From: Thalassovita mediterranea
Lineage (GTDB): Bacteria > Pseudomonadota > Alphaproteobacteria > Caulobacterales > Hyphomonadaceae
DNA length: 64,000 nucleotides
Assembly (NCBI GenBank): GCA_019448215.1
Contig: CP080408.1
Location: forward strand, 806,001 to 870,000
Direction: 5' to 3'
Numbering within the stretch: the stretch's first letter is position 1; each line of letters opens with the position of its first letter. The notes under the pieces were generated by a model that was given only the letters and a program-made list of their open reading frames with translations, was not told the DNA's origin and did not search any database. The position numbers and the translations under genes were made by a program. Below are positions 17,983 to 26,531 of the stretch, one piece after another.

Positions 17983-19059
17983 ATGACCGGGCCAAAGCCA
18001 CTTTCGAACATTCTCGCGATCACCCCGTACAAAGGTGGCCAGAAGCTCGACCATGGCTGGAAGCTATCGTCAAACGAGAACCCACTTGGCTGCAGCGACA
18101 AGGCCGTCGAAGCCCTGACCAAGGCGGCCCAGCATCTTGAGCTTTATCCGGATGGCTCTGCTTTCGCACTGCGTCAGGCGATTGGTGCGAAATATGACAT
18201 CGATCCGGACCACATCGTCTGCGGTGCAGGCTCTGACGAGATTTTCCAGCTGCTTGGCCGTGCCTATCTGCAGCCTGGCGACGAAGTGCTGCAATCGGCA
18301 CATGGCTTCCTCGTCTACAGCCTCGTGGCCCAGCAAGCTGGCGCCAAACTGATCAGCGCGCCTGAAAAGGATTTGCGCACCGACGTTGATGCCATGCTGG
18401 AGCGCGTGACCGACAAGACGAAGATCGTCTTCTTGGCCAACCCGAACAATCCAACCGGCAGCTACATTCCCTATAGCGAAGTCAAACGCCTGCACGCGGG
18501 CCTGCGCGAGGACATCCTTCTGGTCCTCGATGGCGCCTATGCCGAGTACGTCCAGCAGGACGATTATGACGACGGCATGGAAATGGCGCGCGATTATCCA
18601 AATGTGCTGATGACTCGCACCTTCTCCAAGATCCACGGTCTTGCAGGCCTCCGCCTCGGTTGGGCCTATGGGCCGGAAAGCATCATCGATGCGGTGCACC
18701 GTGTACGCGGGCCGTTCAACGTGACGTCGGTGGCGCAGGCCGCCTGCCTTGCCGCACTGAATGACGATGCCTTCGTCGCCAAATCCCTCGCTCACAATAA
18801 TGGCGAACTGGATCGCCTGAAGCCCGCCCTCGAAGAGATGGGCTTCAAGGTCTTCCCGAGCGTCGCGAACTTCCTGCTCATCGATTTCGGAAGCGAGAAG
18901 CGCGCCGAGGAAGCCGACGTCTTCCTGCGCTCCAAGGGCATCGTGATCCGCGACATGAAGGCTTACGGCCTCGCCCATTGCATGCGCCTTTCGATCGGCA
19001 CGACGGAAGCCAATGATGATGTGCTGGCCGCCTTCAACGACTTCGCGAAGGCCAGCTAG
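17983..19059 (+). CDS. hisC: Histidinol-phosphate aminotransferase
   Basis: 358-residue PLP aminotransferase, class II. Seen: LSSNENPLGCSDKA, GAGSDEIFQLLGRAYLQPGD (part of the PLP site), FLANPNNPTGSYI, and the Schiff-base lysine in TFSKIHGLAGLRLGW. Its last step in histidine synthesis is the standard role; because it is followed after 3 nt by a cyclohexadienyl dehydrogenase, it probably also transaminates prephenate or hydroxyphenylpyruvate, as broad-specificity HisC enzymes do in related alphaproteobacteria. The Tyr-pathway role is inferred from context. Confidence 0.93.
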   Translation: MTGPKPLSNILAITPYKGGQKLDHGWKLSSNENPLGCSDKAVEALTKAAQHLELYPDGSAFALRQAIGAKYDIDPDHIVCGAGSDEIFQLLGRAYLQPGDEVLQSAHGFLVYSLVAQQAGAKLISAPEKDLRTDVDAMLERVTDKTKIVFLANPNNPTGSYIPYSEVKRLHAGLREDILLVLDGAYAEYVQQDDYDDGMEMARDYPNVLMTRTFSKIHGLAGLRLGWAYGPESIIDAVHRVRGPFNVTSVAQAACLAALNDDAFVAKSLAHNNGELDRLKPALEEMGFKVFPSVANFLLIDFGSEKRAEEADVFLRSKGIVIRDMKAYGLAHCMRLSIGTTEANDDVLAAFNDFAKAS

Positions 19060-19062
19060 GCG

Positions 19063-20001
19063 ATGATCAGACCCGTTTTTGACCGGATTGCCATTATCGG
19101 GGCCGGGCTGATCGGGTCCTCGATCGCCCTGGCTGCACGCGAGAATGGCGCGGCCGACAAGATCGCGATCTATGACGCCAATGAAGACGTGCGCCGCCGC
19201 GCCGGCCAGCTCGGCCTTGGCGAGGTGTGCGACACGCCAGCCGCCGCCTGCAGCGATGCTGACTGCGTTATTCTCTGCGTCCCCGTTGGCGCGATTGAAG
19301 CAGCCTGCGAGGCACTCGCGCCTTCGCTGAAGCCCGGCGCCATCCTGACCGATGTCGGTTCGGTAAAGGAAAAGGCACTCGCCGCCATGCAGGCGCACTG
19401 CCCTGAGGGGGTTCATCTCATTCCGGGCCACCCGATCGCAGGTACCGAGAAGTCCGGCCCGGAAGCCGGGTTCTCAACCCTGTTCAAGAATGCCTGGTAC
19501 ATCCTGACCCCGCTTCCGCAGCAGGAAGAAGCCTATAACTCCGCGCTCGACCGCCTAGCCGCCTTCTGGGAAATGCTGGGGTCGAAGGTAGAGATCATGG
19601 AGGCAGGCCGCCATGACCGCGTCCTCGCCATTACCTCTCACCTGCCGCACCTTATCGCCTACAATATCGTCTCGACCGCCTATGACATGGAGAGCGTCGG
19701 CGAAGGCGAGGTGGTGAAATATTCCGCAGGCGGTTTTCGCGACTTTACGCGGATCGCGGCATCTGACCCGACCATGTGGCGCGACGTCTTCCTGAACAAC
19801 CGCGAAGCCGTGCTCGAGACGCTCGGCCGCTTTAGCGAGGACCTTGCCGCCCTGCAGCGGGCTATCCGCTGGGGTGATGGCGAAACGCTGATGAAAGAGT
19901 TTGAACGCGCCCGCGGCATCCGCAAGGCCATCATTGATGCCGGGCAGGATACGTCCGACGTCAACTTCGGGCGCAACACATCCGACAAACCAAAACACTA
20001 G
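19063..20001 (+). CDS. tyrC: Prephenate/arogenate (cyclohexadienyl) dehydrogenase
   Basis: 312-residue NAD(P)-dependent dehydrogenase for tyrosine synthesis. Rossmann motif IIGAGLIGSSIALAA (about residues 11-25), LTDVGSVKEKALAAM, the active-site His region HLIPGHPIAGTEKSGPEA (split at HPIAGTE), and SHLPHLIAYNIV with the second His. It starts 3 nt after hisC, forming the hisC-tyrC unit known from alphaproteobacteria such as Zymomonas. Sequence does not show whether prephenate or arogenate is preferred. Confidence 0.92.
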   Translation: MIRPVFDRIAIIGAGLIGSSIALAARENGAADKIAIYDANEDVRRRAGQLGLGEVCDTPAAACSDADCVILCVPVGAIEAACEALAPSLKPGAILTDVGSVKEKALAAMQAHCPEGVHLIPGHPIAGTEKSGPEAGFSTLFKNAWYILTPLPQQEEAYNSALDRLAAFWEMLGSKVEIMEAGRHDRVLAITSHLPHLIAYNIVSTAYDMESVGEGEVVKYSAGGFRDFTRIAASDPTMWRDVFLNNREAVLETLGRFSEDLAALQRAIRWGDGETLMKEFERARGIRKAIIDAGQDTSDVNFGRNTSDKPKH

Positions 20002-20094
20002 CTCTACAGCACGCGCCGAGGAACTTTCGCTTCTCAGAGCGTTCATTCTGTCAGGGCCCACGCTAGACTGGCCCACCGAAAGGCAGGATCCCGC

Positions 20095-20577
20095 ATGAAA
20101 AAGACCTATCTTGCAGCCGGCATGGCAGCACTTCTTCTGGGCGCGTGCACCACGGCCCAGCCTTATGGCCCGGCGACATCAGCGAGCGCGCAAGGCTTTA
20201 CCGTCCAGCCGATTGAGTCTGACCGCTACCGCGTCAGCTACACGGCCCTCTCACCAGAAGAAGCGCGCAGCTACGTGCTGCGCCGCGCCGCAGAAGTGAC
20301 AGTCGAGAATAATGCCGACTGGTTCCGCATCGTTGGCGGCTACATCGACAGCGATGAGAGCAGCCGCCCGCGATCCTCACTCTCCATTGGCGGTGGCAGC
20401 TCGTCTGGCCGTTATGGCTCCGGGGTGGGTGTTGGCGTCGGCATTGGCGTTCCGCTTGGCGGAACCAGCCAGAAGACGACCGAGAGCATCGAAATCCTGA
20501 TCGGCCGCGGTCCGCGCCCGGATACGCCGCAGGCCTACAATGCCCGCTCCGTGCTCGAAAACACACCTATCCGGTAG
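20095..20577 (+). CDS. CC0125/CC1285-type lipoprotein
   Basis: 160-residue small lipoprotein: signal MKKTYLAAGMAALLLGAC with lipobox LLGAC. The middle (YRVSYTALSPEEARSYVLRRAAEVT, residues about 42-65) is the recognisable block of the Caulobacter CC0125/CC1285 family, followed by a DWFRIVGG strand. Residues about 95-125 are a Gly/Ser-rich run with alternating GVGVGVGIGV. The function is unknown. It stands 94 bp behind tyrC and converges on an SDR gene. Confidence 0.8.
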   Translation: MKKTYLAAGMAALLLGACTTAQPYGPATSASAQGFTVQPIESDRYRVSYTALSPEEARSYVLRRAAEVTVENNADWFRIVGGYIDSDESSRPRSSLSIGGGSSSGRYGSGVGVGVGIGVPLGGTSQKTTESIEILIGRGPRPDTPQAYNARSVLENTPIR

Positions 20578-20592
20578 CGACCACCAGCCCCG

Positions 20593-21309
20593 TCAGGGCT
20601 CTATCAGCTCACCCTGCCAGTCGAAGACCTTGCCCGTATCGGCGGGCGTCAGCTTGCCGATCACGTCGAGCAGATATCCCGCAGACTGTTGCGGGGTGAA
20701 AAGCTGCTTGTCGGGCACATTGCCCTGAAAAGGCTTCGAGAGGCCGGTGTCCACCGTGCCCGGATGAAGCCCGACGCAGATGCTCTCTTCGGACTTGCGG
20801 GTCCACTCAATGGCGAAGTTGCGGATCAGCATGTTGAGCGCGGCTTTCGAGGCGCGGTAGGCATGCCAGCCACCAAAGCCATTGTCGCCAATAGACCCGA
20901 CCCGCGCAGAAAGCGCTGCAAAGACAGCCCGCTCGCCGCGCGGCATCAATGGCAGGAAGTGCTTGGCGACGAGGCCCGGCCCGAAGGTGTTGAGGCGGAA
21001 GACGCGCTCATAGGCCTCCATCGACTGATGGCGCCAGCTCTTCTCCGGCTGCAGCGCGTCGCCGTCCGACAGGATGCCTGCCGCGATAATACAAAGCTCG
21101 ACCGGCCCATCCTCTTTCACGCGCGCGGCGGCCGCTTCGATACTTTCCTCGTCTAGAATATCGATTTCGCCCGGCGTGACACCGTCCGGCCAGTCGCCGC
21201 CCGCGGAACGCGACAGGGCGTGGATCGACTGAAACCAGCCGCGCGCATGCAGCTCCTCGACCAGTGCTCGGCCAATACCGCCCGTGGCTCCAATGATGAC
21301 AGCTGACAT
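20593..21309 (-). CDS. SDR family protein (C-factor-like)
   Basis: 238-residue short-chain dehydrogenase. Start at 21309 (MSAVIIGATGGIGRALVEEL), preceded by GGGAG; the frame is open 13 codons further but those are not conserved. GATGGIG is the NAD(P) loop, and the active site is Y-R-A-S-K in GGWHAYRASKAALNM with the Ser in FAALSARVGSIGDN. The C-terminal LHPGTVDTGLSKPFQGNVP is the pattern of the CsgA/C-factor subgroup of SDRs, whose substrates are mostly unknown. Confidence 0.85.
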   Translation of the reverse strand: MSAVIIGATGGIGRALVEELHARGWFQSIHALSRSAGGDWPDGVTPGEIDILDEESIEAAAARVKEDGPVELCIIAAGILSDGDALQPEKSWRHQSMEAYERVFRLNTFGPGLVAKHFLPLMPRGERAVFAALSARVGSIGDNGFGGWHAYRASKAALNMLIRNFAIEWTRKSEESICVGLHPGTVDTGLSKPFQGNVPDKQLFTPQQSAGYLLDVIGKLTPADTGKVFDWQGELIEP

Positions 21310-21400
21310 GTGCGGCTCCCTTCTGAGATGGGAGGGGAGGTAGTGCATGCAGAGTGGGAGGAAATGGGAATTGAGGTCGCACGCTTTAGCGGCAGTCTAG

Positions 21401-21499
21401 CAGCCTTGAGCCCGGCTCATGTGAGGCGCACAGCGCCGATACGGAGCCAAACAAAAAAGCCCCTGCCGGGGCATTCATTTCGTAAAATCAGTCCACTGA
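21401..21499. repeat. Direct repeat A with terminator-like hairpin
   Basis: About 99 bp resembling 21573-21671 at a spacing of exactly 172 bp. It carries GCCCC-TGCC-GGGGC flanked by A6 and ATTCATTT, a possible bidirectional terminator. It lies between the SDR gene and tRNA-Leu, in the 395-bp gene-free stretch 21310-21705. Confidence 0.7.
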
Positions 21500-21530
21500 A
21501 TCGGCGGCTGCCGCCGCATTCTCCGCCTTA

Positions 21531-21551
21531 AATCGATCCACCGGATCGATT
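21531..21551. repeat. Perfect palindrome between the two direct repeats
   Basis: AATCGATCC-ACC-GGATCGATT: 9-bp perfect arms around ACC. The similar AAAATCAGTCC-ACT-GGACTGATTTT follows at 21657-21681, suggesting both derive from one type of insertion or recombination site. Confidence 0.6.
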
Positions 21552-21572
21552 GATCGCTGGCGCGACCGAGCA

Positions 21573-21671
21573 CAGCCCTGAGCGCGACCCATGTGAGGCG
21601 CGTAGCGCCGATACGGGGTCAGAACCAAAGCGCCCCTGCCGGGGCATTCATTTCATAAAATCAGTCCACTG
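21573..21671. repeat. Direct repeat B
   Basis: Second copy of the repeat at 21401-21499, diverged by about ten substitutions. It shares ATGTGAGGCGC, AGCGCCGATACGG, CCCCTGCCGGGGC and AAAATCAGTCCACTG, and its end is completed into an 11-bp perfect hairpin (21657-21681). It lies 34 bp before the 3' end of the tRNA-Leu gene. Confidence 0.7.
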
Positions 21672-21705
21672 GACTGATTTTTGATCTTCGATCACCCGAA
21701 ATGAA

Positions 21706-21792
21706 TGGTGCCCCGGGCCGGACTTGAACCGGCACTCTGTTGCCAGAAGCGGATTTTGAGTCCGCCGCGTCTACCAATTCCACCACCGGGGC
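21706..21792 (-). tRNA. tRNA-Leu (CAA anticodon)
   Basis: Complete class II tRNA on the minus strand: acceptor GCCCCGG/CCGGGGC, anticodon arm GCGGA-CTCAAAA-TCCGC giving CAA, long variable arm, T arm with GGTTCAAGTCC, and encoded CCA (21706-21708). It reads UUG. Confidence 0.96.
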
Positions 21793-21882
21793 CGGGCTGG
21801 ATTGCGTGCATCGCTCTGCCTCATGGTCCTCGCGGCGTCAATCATCTCGACCAGTGCGTCAAAGCGCGCTAACAGCCGCCAC

Positions 21883-22482
21883 ATGACGCAAGAGCTTTCC
21901 CCCCGGACTTTCCTGCAATCTATCGAGTCGATGGCCCAAGAGGCGCCGGAAGACGGCTTTTCGCTTCGTGAGATCTTTGACCGGCTGCATGAGCGCGCCT
22001 TCGGGGCGGCGCTCTTTATCCTCGCCCTGCCCTGCTGCATTCCGTTTCTCTATGGCGTGCCACAGATCGTGTCGCTGCCCATGATGGTACTGGCCGCGCA
22101 GATGGCGATAGGCCGGCGCGAGCCCTGGCTGCCAGAGAAGTTCGCGAGCCGGAAGATCGACAAGAAGGGCCTGACCCGCACGGCAAATGGCGGGCGCAAA
22201 TGGTTCGGCTGGCTGGAAAAGATTGCCCGCCCGCGCCTGACTTTCCTGATGGCGCCTGTCGGTGAGCGGGTGATCGGCTTCTTTCTGGTCTTCTTCTGCG
22301 CATCCATCCTCGTGCCGCTGCCATCGACCAACACCGTGCCAGGCATTGGCGTTGCCATTGTCGCTTTCGGCCTGATGGCGCGCGATGGCATCCTCGTTAT
22401 TCTGGGCTCGATTATCGGCACGGCATGGATCGCGACCCTCATTGCGCTCGTTGCGCTGGGCGTGCGAACCGTTAGCGGCTAG
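21883..22482 (+). CDS. exoD: ExoD-family membrane protein
   Basis: 199-residue inner-membrane protein of the exopolysaccharide-synthesis ExoD family. The cytosolic N-terminus DGFSLREIFDRLHERAFGAALFILALP (begin DGFSLREIFD) is the family signature. A first hydrophobic hairpin is followed by a basic loop (ASRKIDKKGLTRTANGGRKW), then three more hydrophobic segments, including PLPSTNTVPGIGVAI. The start is uncertain: TTG 21802 and ATG 21823 are in frame, but homology begins near 21883. ExoD affects exopolysaccharide and nodule invasion in rhizobia by an unclear mechanism. Confidence 0.8.
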   Translation: MTQELSPRTFLQSIESMAQEAPEDGFSLREIFDRLHERAFGAALFILALPCCIPFLYGVPQIVSLPMMVLAAQMAIGRREPWLPEKFASRKIDKKGLTRTANGGRKWFGWLEKIARPRLTFLMAPVGERVIGFFLVFFCASILVPLPSTNTVPGIGVAIVAFGLMARDGILVILGSIIGTAWIATLIALVALGVRTVSG

Positions 22483-22583
22483 AACCTAGGCAACTGCATC
22501 TGCGCGCGATGTCGCATTGCAGGCTCTTGCACAGGTCTCCATTCTGCGAGACGCACAAGACCCTCTGGCGAACGGCACAGATT

Positions 22584-23120
22584 ATGGACGCGGCTCTTTC
22601 CCCACTCCTTCGCACCTGGCGCTGGCCGGTCATCGCATTGGTGATCTCGCTTGTCATGCTGGCGACGGCGCACGCGTTTGAGCGCCTCGCTTTCCTGCTG
22701 CCTTGCCAGCTCTGCCTGCGTCAGCGCGAGGTCTACTGGGCTGCCGCAGCCATGGCGGTGACAGGCGTCATCCTCTGGAACATCCGAAACAATCGCCGCT
22801 TCCTCGTTGCGTTCAACGTGATGCTCGGCCTCGTCTTCACGACGGGCGCAGTTGTCGCCGCATATCATGCCGGCGTGGAGTGGAGCTGGTGGCCAGCCCC
22901 GTCAGGCTGCACAGGCGAAGCGGTAGACGTCATGGGGCTCTCGCTCGATGGCCTCAATGACCGCACGGCCGTCGCCTCCTGTACGGACGCGCCATGGCGC
23001 ATGCTCGGCCTTTCCATGGCTGGCTGGAATGCGCTCGTCTCGGTCGGTCTTGCTGCGATCAGCTTTGTGGCCGCGGGTCTTGCCTTCCCAAGCAGCTATG
23101 GTGAGCTGGAGCCTGCCTAG
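22584..23120 (+). CDS. dsbB: DsbB-like disulfide bond formation protein
   Basis: 178-residue inner-membrane oxidoreductase that reoxidises periplasmic DsbA using quinone. Four hydrophobic segments are visible. The first periplasmic CxxC is in FLLPCQLCLRQREVYW and the second Cys pair is in PSGCTGEAVD and ASCTDAPWRM, matching the DsbB active-site layout. The ATG at 22584 begins just before the first membrane helix; the open frame extends upstream without conservation. The stop overlaps the convergent DUF3429 gene through a shared CTAG. Confidence 0.88.
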   Translation: MDAALSPLLRTWRWPVIALVISLVMLATAHAFERLAFLLPCQLCLRQREVYWAAAAMAVTGVILWNIRNNRRFLVAFNVMLGLVFTTGAVVAAYHAGVEWSWWPAPSGCTGEAVDVMGLSLDGLNDRTAVASCTDAPWRMLGLSMAGWNALVSVGLAAISFVAAGLAFPSSYGELEPA

Positions 23121-23575
23121 AACAGGTAAGCCTGCACGGCCCACGCGCCAATCAGCGACGCGATAACAACCAGGCTGACACCAAGACGCAGCGGCTTGAA
23201 GCTGGACGGCACCTCGCTTGAGCGAAGGTCCCAGATGAGCTGCAGCGCAAACAGCCCGGCATAGGCGAGAAACCAGATCGGCCCCGGCGCAAGGATGATC
23301 GCTGGCGGAAGGATTGCCCAGCCCGCGAGCGACGGACAGACGGACAGCACAAATGTGCCGGGTTTTGGGTCGCGGCTTGCCAGACCCAGCCCCCATCTGA
23401 TGCCACCCAAAAATGACAGGATGACAGCGCTATAGGTCTGCAGCCAAAGCGCCGCGGTCGAATTGGTCGGCGCGTCCAAAAAGGCCATGGCGATCGCAAG
23501 GCCCACAAAGGGGATGGCGCCTGTCGCCGTCAGCAGGAAAACGGTCTTGCGCGGGAAAGATGTCTGTTCGGTCAT
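23117..23575 (-). CDS. DUF3429 membrane protein
   Basis: 152 residues with about five membrane helices. Family features: ATGAIPFVGLAIAM, SAVILSFLGGIRWGL, SVCPSLAGWAILPP and ALQLIWDLR. DUF3429 proteins are common in alphaproteobacteria and have no assigned function. The ATG at 23575 (MTEQTSFPRK) gives a short cytosolic N-terminus; the frame is open to 23617. The stop codon shares CTAG with convergent dsbB. Confidence 0.85.
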   Translation of the reverse strand: MTEQTSFPRKTVFLLTATGAIPFVGLAIAMAFLDAPTNSTAALWLQTYSAVILSFLGGIRWGLGLASRDPKPGTFVLSVCPSLAGWAILPPAIILAPGPIWFLAYAGLFALQLIWDLRSSEVPSSFKPLRLGVSLVVIASLIGAWAVQAYLF

Positions 23576-23710
23576 GCCAGCAGATATGAGACGCACCGGC
23601 GCAATGACGAGTGGCACGCCGGAAATTGTGAAGAGAAGCTTTCGAACCTGTCGCCAATTCGAACGCTAAATTCATGCAGCATCAATTGCGCCCGGGTTAG
23701 TCATGGCATC

Positions 23711-24340
23711 ATGTCACGCCGCCTCATCTCTTTCCTGATTGCGCTTGTTGCGATCTTCTTTGCCTTCGCCTGTCTGACGGCAATCAGGTGGCCCAGCATC
23801 ATGATGGTGCTGGTGATGTTCTTTCACCCAGACCCTTCTCTTGGACTGGAGAACGTGAACTGGCGTGAGCTCGGCTTTGTGTACGGCGCGCCCTATTTTC
23901 TTGGCTCGCTCTGCTTCTATGCCGCGGCTGCGTCGCTGGCCCGCCGTCAGGGCAGCCTTCTCTGGTACGGAATGGGCTGCGCAGCGGTCTCGCCCAGCCT
24001 TCTCATGCTGCATTTCTCCGGCCCATGGTGGATGGACCCAAGCGGCCTGCAAGGCGTTCTGGTCGGCGGCGCGCTCATTCTTGTCATGCTGGGCCTCGCT
24101 GCCCTCCTGCTCGAAGATGAGCGCAATGACGGCCCGCGCATTGTTACGGCGGACGGCGAGCAAGGCGTGCATCTCTCCCGCGAACAATTTGAGCAACTGA
24201 TGGCGCAGCGAAACGCCCCCGCGAAACAGGAAGCCGCGCCCAAGCGCCGCCGTGGCCCGGTCCCTGCTGCCATTGCACGCCAGCGGGCGCAATTCGCTGC
24301 AGATGGCCGACGCATGCTCGCCCGTCAGGGGCGTCTCTAG
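23711..24340 (+). CDS. Membrane protein of unknown function
   Basis: 209 residues, not recognised. Four hydrophobic segments occupy residues about 5-150: ISFLIALVAIFFAFACL, a segment at PYFLGSLCFYAAAASLA, one at GMGCAAVSPSLLML, and LVGGALILVMLGLAALLL. A cytosolic tail of about 60 residues follows, strongly basic at the end (KRRRGPVPAAIARQRAQFAA). It is divergent from the DUF3429 gene. The tail charge suggests a cytoplasmic C-terminus by the positive-inside rule. Confidence 0.65.
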   Translation: MSRRLISFLIALVAIFFAFACLTAIRWPSIMMVLVMFFHPDPSLGLENVNWRELGFVYGAPYFLGSLCFYAAAASLARRQGSLLWYGMGCAAVSPSLLMLHFSGPWWMDPSGLQGVLVGGALILVMLGLAALLLEDERNDGPRIVTADGEQGVHLSREQFEQLMAQRNAPAKQEAAPKRRRGPVPAAIARQRAQFAADGRRMLARQGRL

Positions 24341-24431
24341 CTACCTACCGCCAAATTGATCTACTGCCGCCCTTGGCGTTGCCCGACCTGCCCGCTATGT
24401 GACAGGAAAGCAGGCTTCGGGGAGGAAGATC

Positions 24432-24797
24432 ATGCTGGTCAGACGGATTGCCGGACTTGCCGGGGCGGCTGTTTCAGCCTGGATGCTCTGGGAAACCATC
24501 ACCCCCATCATGCGCCAGATCTCGCTCGGCAGTGACCTTGCAACAGAGCTTCTGAACCCGCCTGTTTCCCTGCTGCGCGTGGTCGCAACCTCACTGCTGA
24601 TCATAGGCGGTCTGCTCGCTCTCGGCGCTATTCGCGGCGCAGTCTGGGTATTCTGCGCCGGCGCACTCGTCTTCGCCCTGATGACCGGCGCCATGATCTC
24701 GCTCGGCGCCGACTATACTGTGTGGGCGGATGAGGCGATCCTTGCGCCATTCCTGCTCGTTATCTGCGGTGTCCTGCTTTTCTGTCCGCGCAAGTGA
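24432..24797 (+). CDS. Small membrane protein of unknown function
   Basis: 121 residues with four predicted membrane helices (LAGAAVSAWMLWETI; VVATSLLIIGGLLALGAI; AVWVFCAGALVFALMTGAM; ILAPFLLVICGVLLF). GGGGAGGAAG directly upstream fixes the start at ATG 24432 rather than the ATG at 24399. There is no family I recognise. It lies between another unknown membrane protein and lpdA and has no evident partner. Confidence 0.65.
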   Translation: MLVRRIAGLAGAAVSAWMLWETITPIMRQISLGSDLATELLNPPVSLLRVVATSLLIIGGLLALGAIRGAVWVFCAGALVFALMTGAMISLGADYTVWADEAILAPFLLVICGVLLFCPRK

Positions 24798-24886
24798 GCC
24801 TTGCGCTGAGGCCGCATTGATTTCGCCCCACCAGTGCTTAGGTTCGCGGGCAAGCAAACCTTGTTCAGACTCACAGGCAAAATTCC

Positions 24887-26290
24887 ATGTCAGACACTTA
24901 CGACGTAGTCATCATCGGCGGTGGCCCGGGCGGCTATAATTGCGCGATCCGCTGCGGCCAGCTTGGCCTGAAGACCGCTATTATCGACAAGCGCGGCGTG
25001 CTTGGCGGCACCTGCCTGAATGTTGGCTGCATCCCGTCCAAGGCCCTGCTGCACGGCTCTGAGCTGTTCGCAGCCGCCAAGAACGACTTTGCAGGTCTCG
25101 GCATCAAGATGAGCGGGCTCGAGCTCGATCTGAACCAGATGATGAGCCAGAAGACCGACGCAGTGAACGGCCTCACCCAGGGCATCGAGTTCCTGATGAA
25201 GAAGAACAAGGTCGACTACGTCAAAGGCTTTGGCCGCATCAAGGAAAAAGGCATTGTCGAAGTCGACGGCGAGGATGGCGAGCAGAAGACGCTGAACACG
25301 AAGAACATCGTGATCGCGACCGGCTCTGTGCCCTCCTCCCTGCCGAACATCGAGATCGACGAAGAGCGCGTCGTCACCAATGAAGGCGCCATTGCCCTGA
25401 AAGAAGTGCCAGAGAAGCTGATCGTGATCGGTGCTGGCATTATCGGGCTGGAGCTTGGCTCCGTCTGGTCGCGCCTTGGCGCCAGCGTCACCGTCGTTGA
25501 ATATCTCGACCGCATCATGCCTGGCGCCGATGATGAAATCGCCAAGGAAGCCCAGCGCACATTCAAGAAGCAGGGCCTTGAGTTCCGCCTCGGCCAGAAG
25601 GTCACCGGCGTTGAGCGTATCGACGGTCATGTGAAACTCTTCATGGAGCCTGCTGCAGGCGGCGATCAGGAAACCCTCGAAGCCAATGCGATCATCGTCG
25701 CCGTTGGCCGCCGTCCCTACACTGAAGGCCTTGGCCTCGAAGCTGTGGGCGGCAAGACCGACAAGCGCGGCGTCATCGAAACGACCGACCACTTCAAGGT
25801 CACAGACGGCGTCTGGGCGATCGGCGACTGCATCCACGGGCCTATGCTAGCCCACAAGGCCGAAGATGACGGCGCTGCTGTCGCAGAGCTCATCGCGGGC
25901 AAGGCCGGCCATGTCGACTATGACCTCGTCCCAAGCGTCGTTTACACCAATCCGGAAATCGCCTGGGTCGGCAAGACCGAAGCCCAACTGAAAGAGGCGG
26001 GCATCGAGTACAAGAAGGGCAAATTCCCCTTCCAGGCCAACTCACGCGCCCGCACCAATCATGAGACGACCGGCTTCGTGAAAATCCTGGCCGACGCCAA
26101 GACGGACCGCATTCTCGGCGCACACATGATGGGCGTCGGCGTCGGTGAGATGATCCACGAGATCTGTATCGCCATGGAATTCGGCGCCGCCTCCGAAGAC
26201 GTCGCCCGCACCTGCCATGCCCACCCGACCATGTCCGAAGCCGTCCGCCAGGCCGCCATGGGCGTCGAAGGCTGGACGATGCAGATGTAG
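24887..26290 (+). CDS. lpdA: Dihydrolipoyl dehydrogenase (E3)
   Basis: Flavoprotein that reoxidises dihydrolipoamide for the 2-oxoacid dehydrogenase and glycine-cleavage complexes; 467 residues. FAD site VVIIGGGPGGYNCAI, redox disulfide GGTCLNVGCIPSK, NAD site VIGAGIIGLELGSVW, second FAD block VWAIGDCIHGPMLAHKAEDD (start WAIGDC), and the C-terminal His-Glu dyad in CHAHPTMSEAV. It is not next to E1/E2 genes here. In Caulobacter-like genomes the 2-oxoglutarate dehydrogenase E3 is of this type, but which complex it serves cannot be read locally. A 160-bp repeat follows 11 bp after the stop. Confidence 0.95.
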   Translation: MSDTYDVVIIGGGPGGYNCAIRCGQLGLKTAIIDKRGVLGGTCLNVGCIPSKALLHGSELFAAAKNDFAGLGIKMSGLELDLNQMMSQKTDAVNGLTQGIEFLMKKNKVDYVKGFGRIKEKGIVEVDGEDGEQKTLNTKNIVIATGSVPSSLPNIEIDEERVVTNEGAIALKEVPEKLIVIGAGIIGLELGSVWSRLGASVTVVEYLDRIMPGADDEIAKEAQRTFKKQGLEFRLGQKVTGVERIDGHVKLFMEPAAGGDQETLEANAIIVAVGRRPYTEGLGLEAVGGKTDKRGVIETTDHFKVTDGVWAIGDCIHGPMLAHKAEDDGAAVAELIAGKAGHVDYDLVPSVVYTNPEIAWVGKTEAQLKEAGIEYKKGKFPFQANSRARTNHETTGFVKILADAKTDRILGAHMMGVGVGEMIHEICIAMEFGAASEDVARTCHAHPTMSEAVRQAAMGVEGWTMQM

Positions 26291-26301
26291 ACCGTTCTTC
26301 C

Positions 26302-26460
26302 CCCTTCTCCCTCGGGAGAAGGGTCGGGGATGAGGGGGCGCTTGCCTTGTACCAAGTACATCGCTGCAGTGATGCGCGATCACCGCTTCGCTGCGACCTA
26401 TGGGAACGCTGAAACGGCGTTTCCCCTCACCCCTGCCCCCTCTCCCAAGGGAGAGGGGAA
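26302..26460. repeat. 160-bp element with terminal inverted repeats, copy 1
   Basis: The ends are imperfect inverted repeats of about 36 bp, each itself a hairpin: CCCTTCTCCCTCGGGAGAAG on the left and the complement of CTCTCCCAAGGGAGAGGGGA on the right. Copy 2 at 38792-38951 has the same length and ends but a diverged interior. It sits between convergent lpdA and rpsP and resembles a MITE or a REP doublet. Confidence 0.75.
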
Positions 26461-26476
26461 AAGACTTCAAAGTTCG

Positions 26477-26508
26477 GAAAAAAAAGGCCGGGCATTGCTG
26501 CCCGGCCT
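26477..26508 (-). terminator. Rho-independent terminator of rpsP
   Basis: On the minus strand AGGCCGGGCA-GCAA-TGCCCGGCCT is followed by T8: a 10-bp perfect stem with a long T-run, 24 nt after the rpsP stop. This ends the ffh-chorismate mutase-rpsP transcript. Confidence 0.93.
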
Positions 26509-26531
26509 GAATAACTCGCTGGTCGATAAGA

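Noticed and set aside
18070-19431. 453-codon minus-strand frame opposite hisC and tyrC
   Set aside because: It spans two genuine genes of the other strand and shows only complementary-strand codon patterns.
21802-21882. Longer N-terminus for the ExoD-family protein from TTG 21802
   Set aside because: The extra 27 residues are not like the family and the start would lie 10 bp from the tRNA-Leu gene end.
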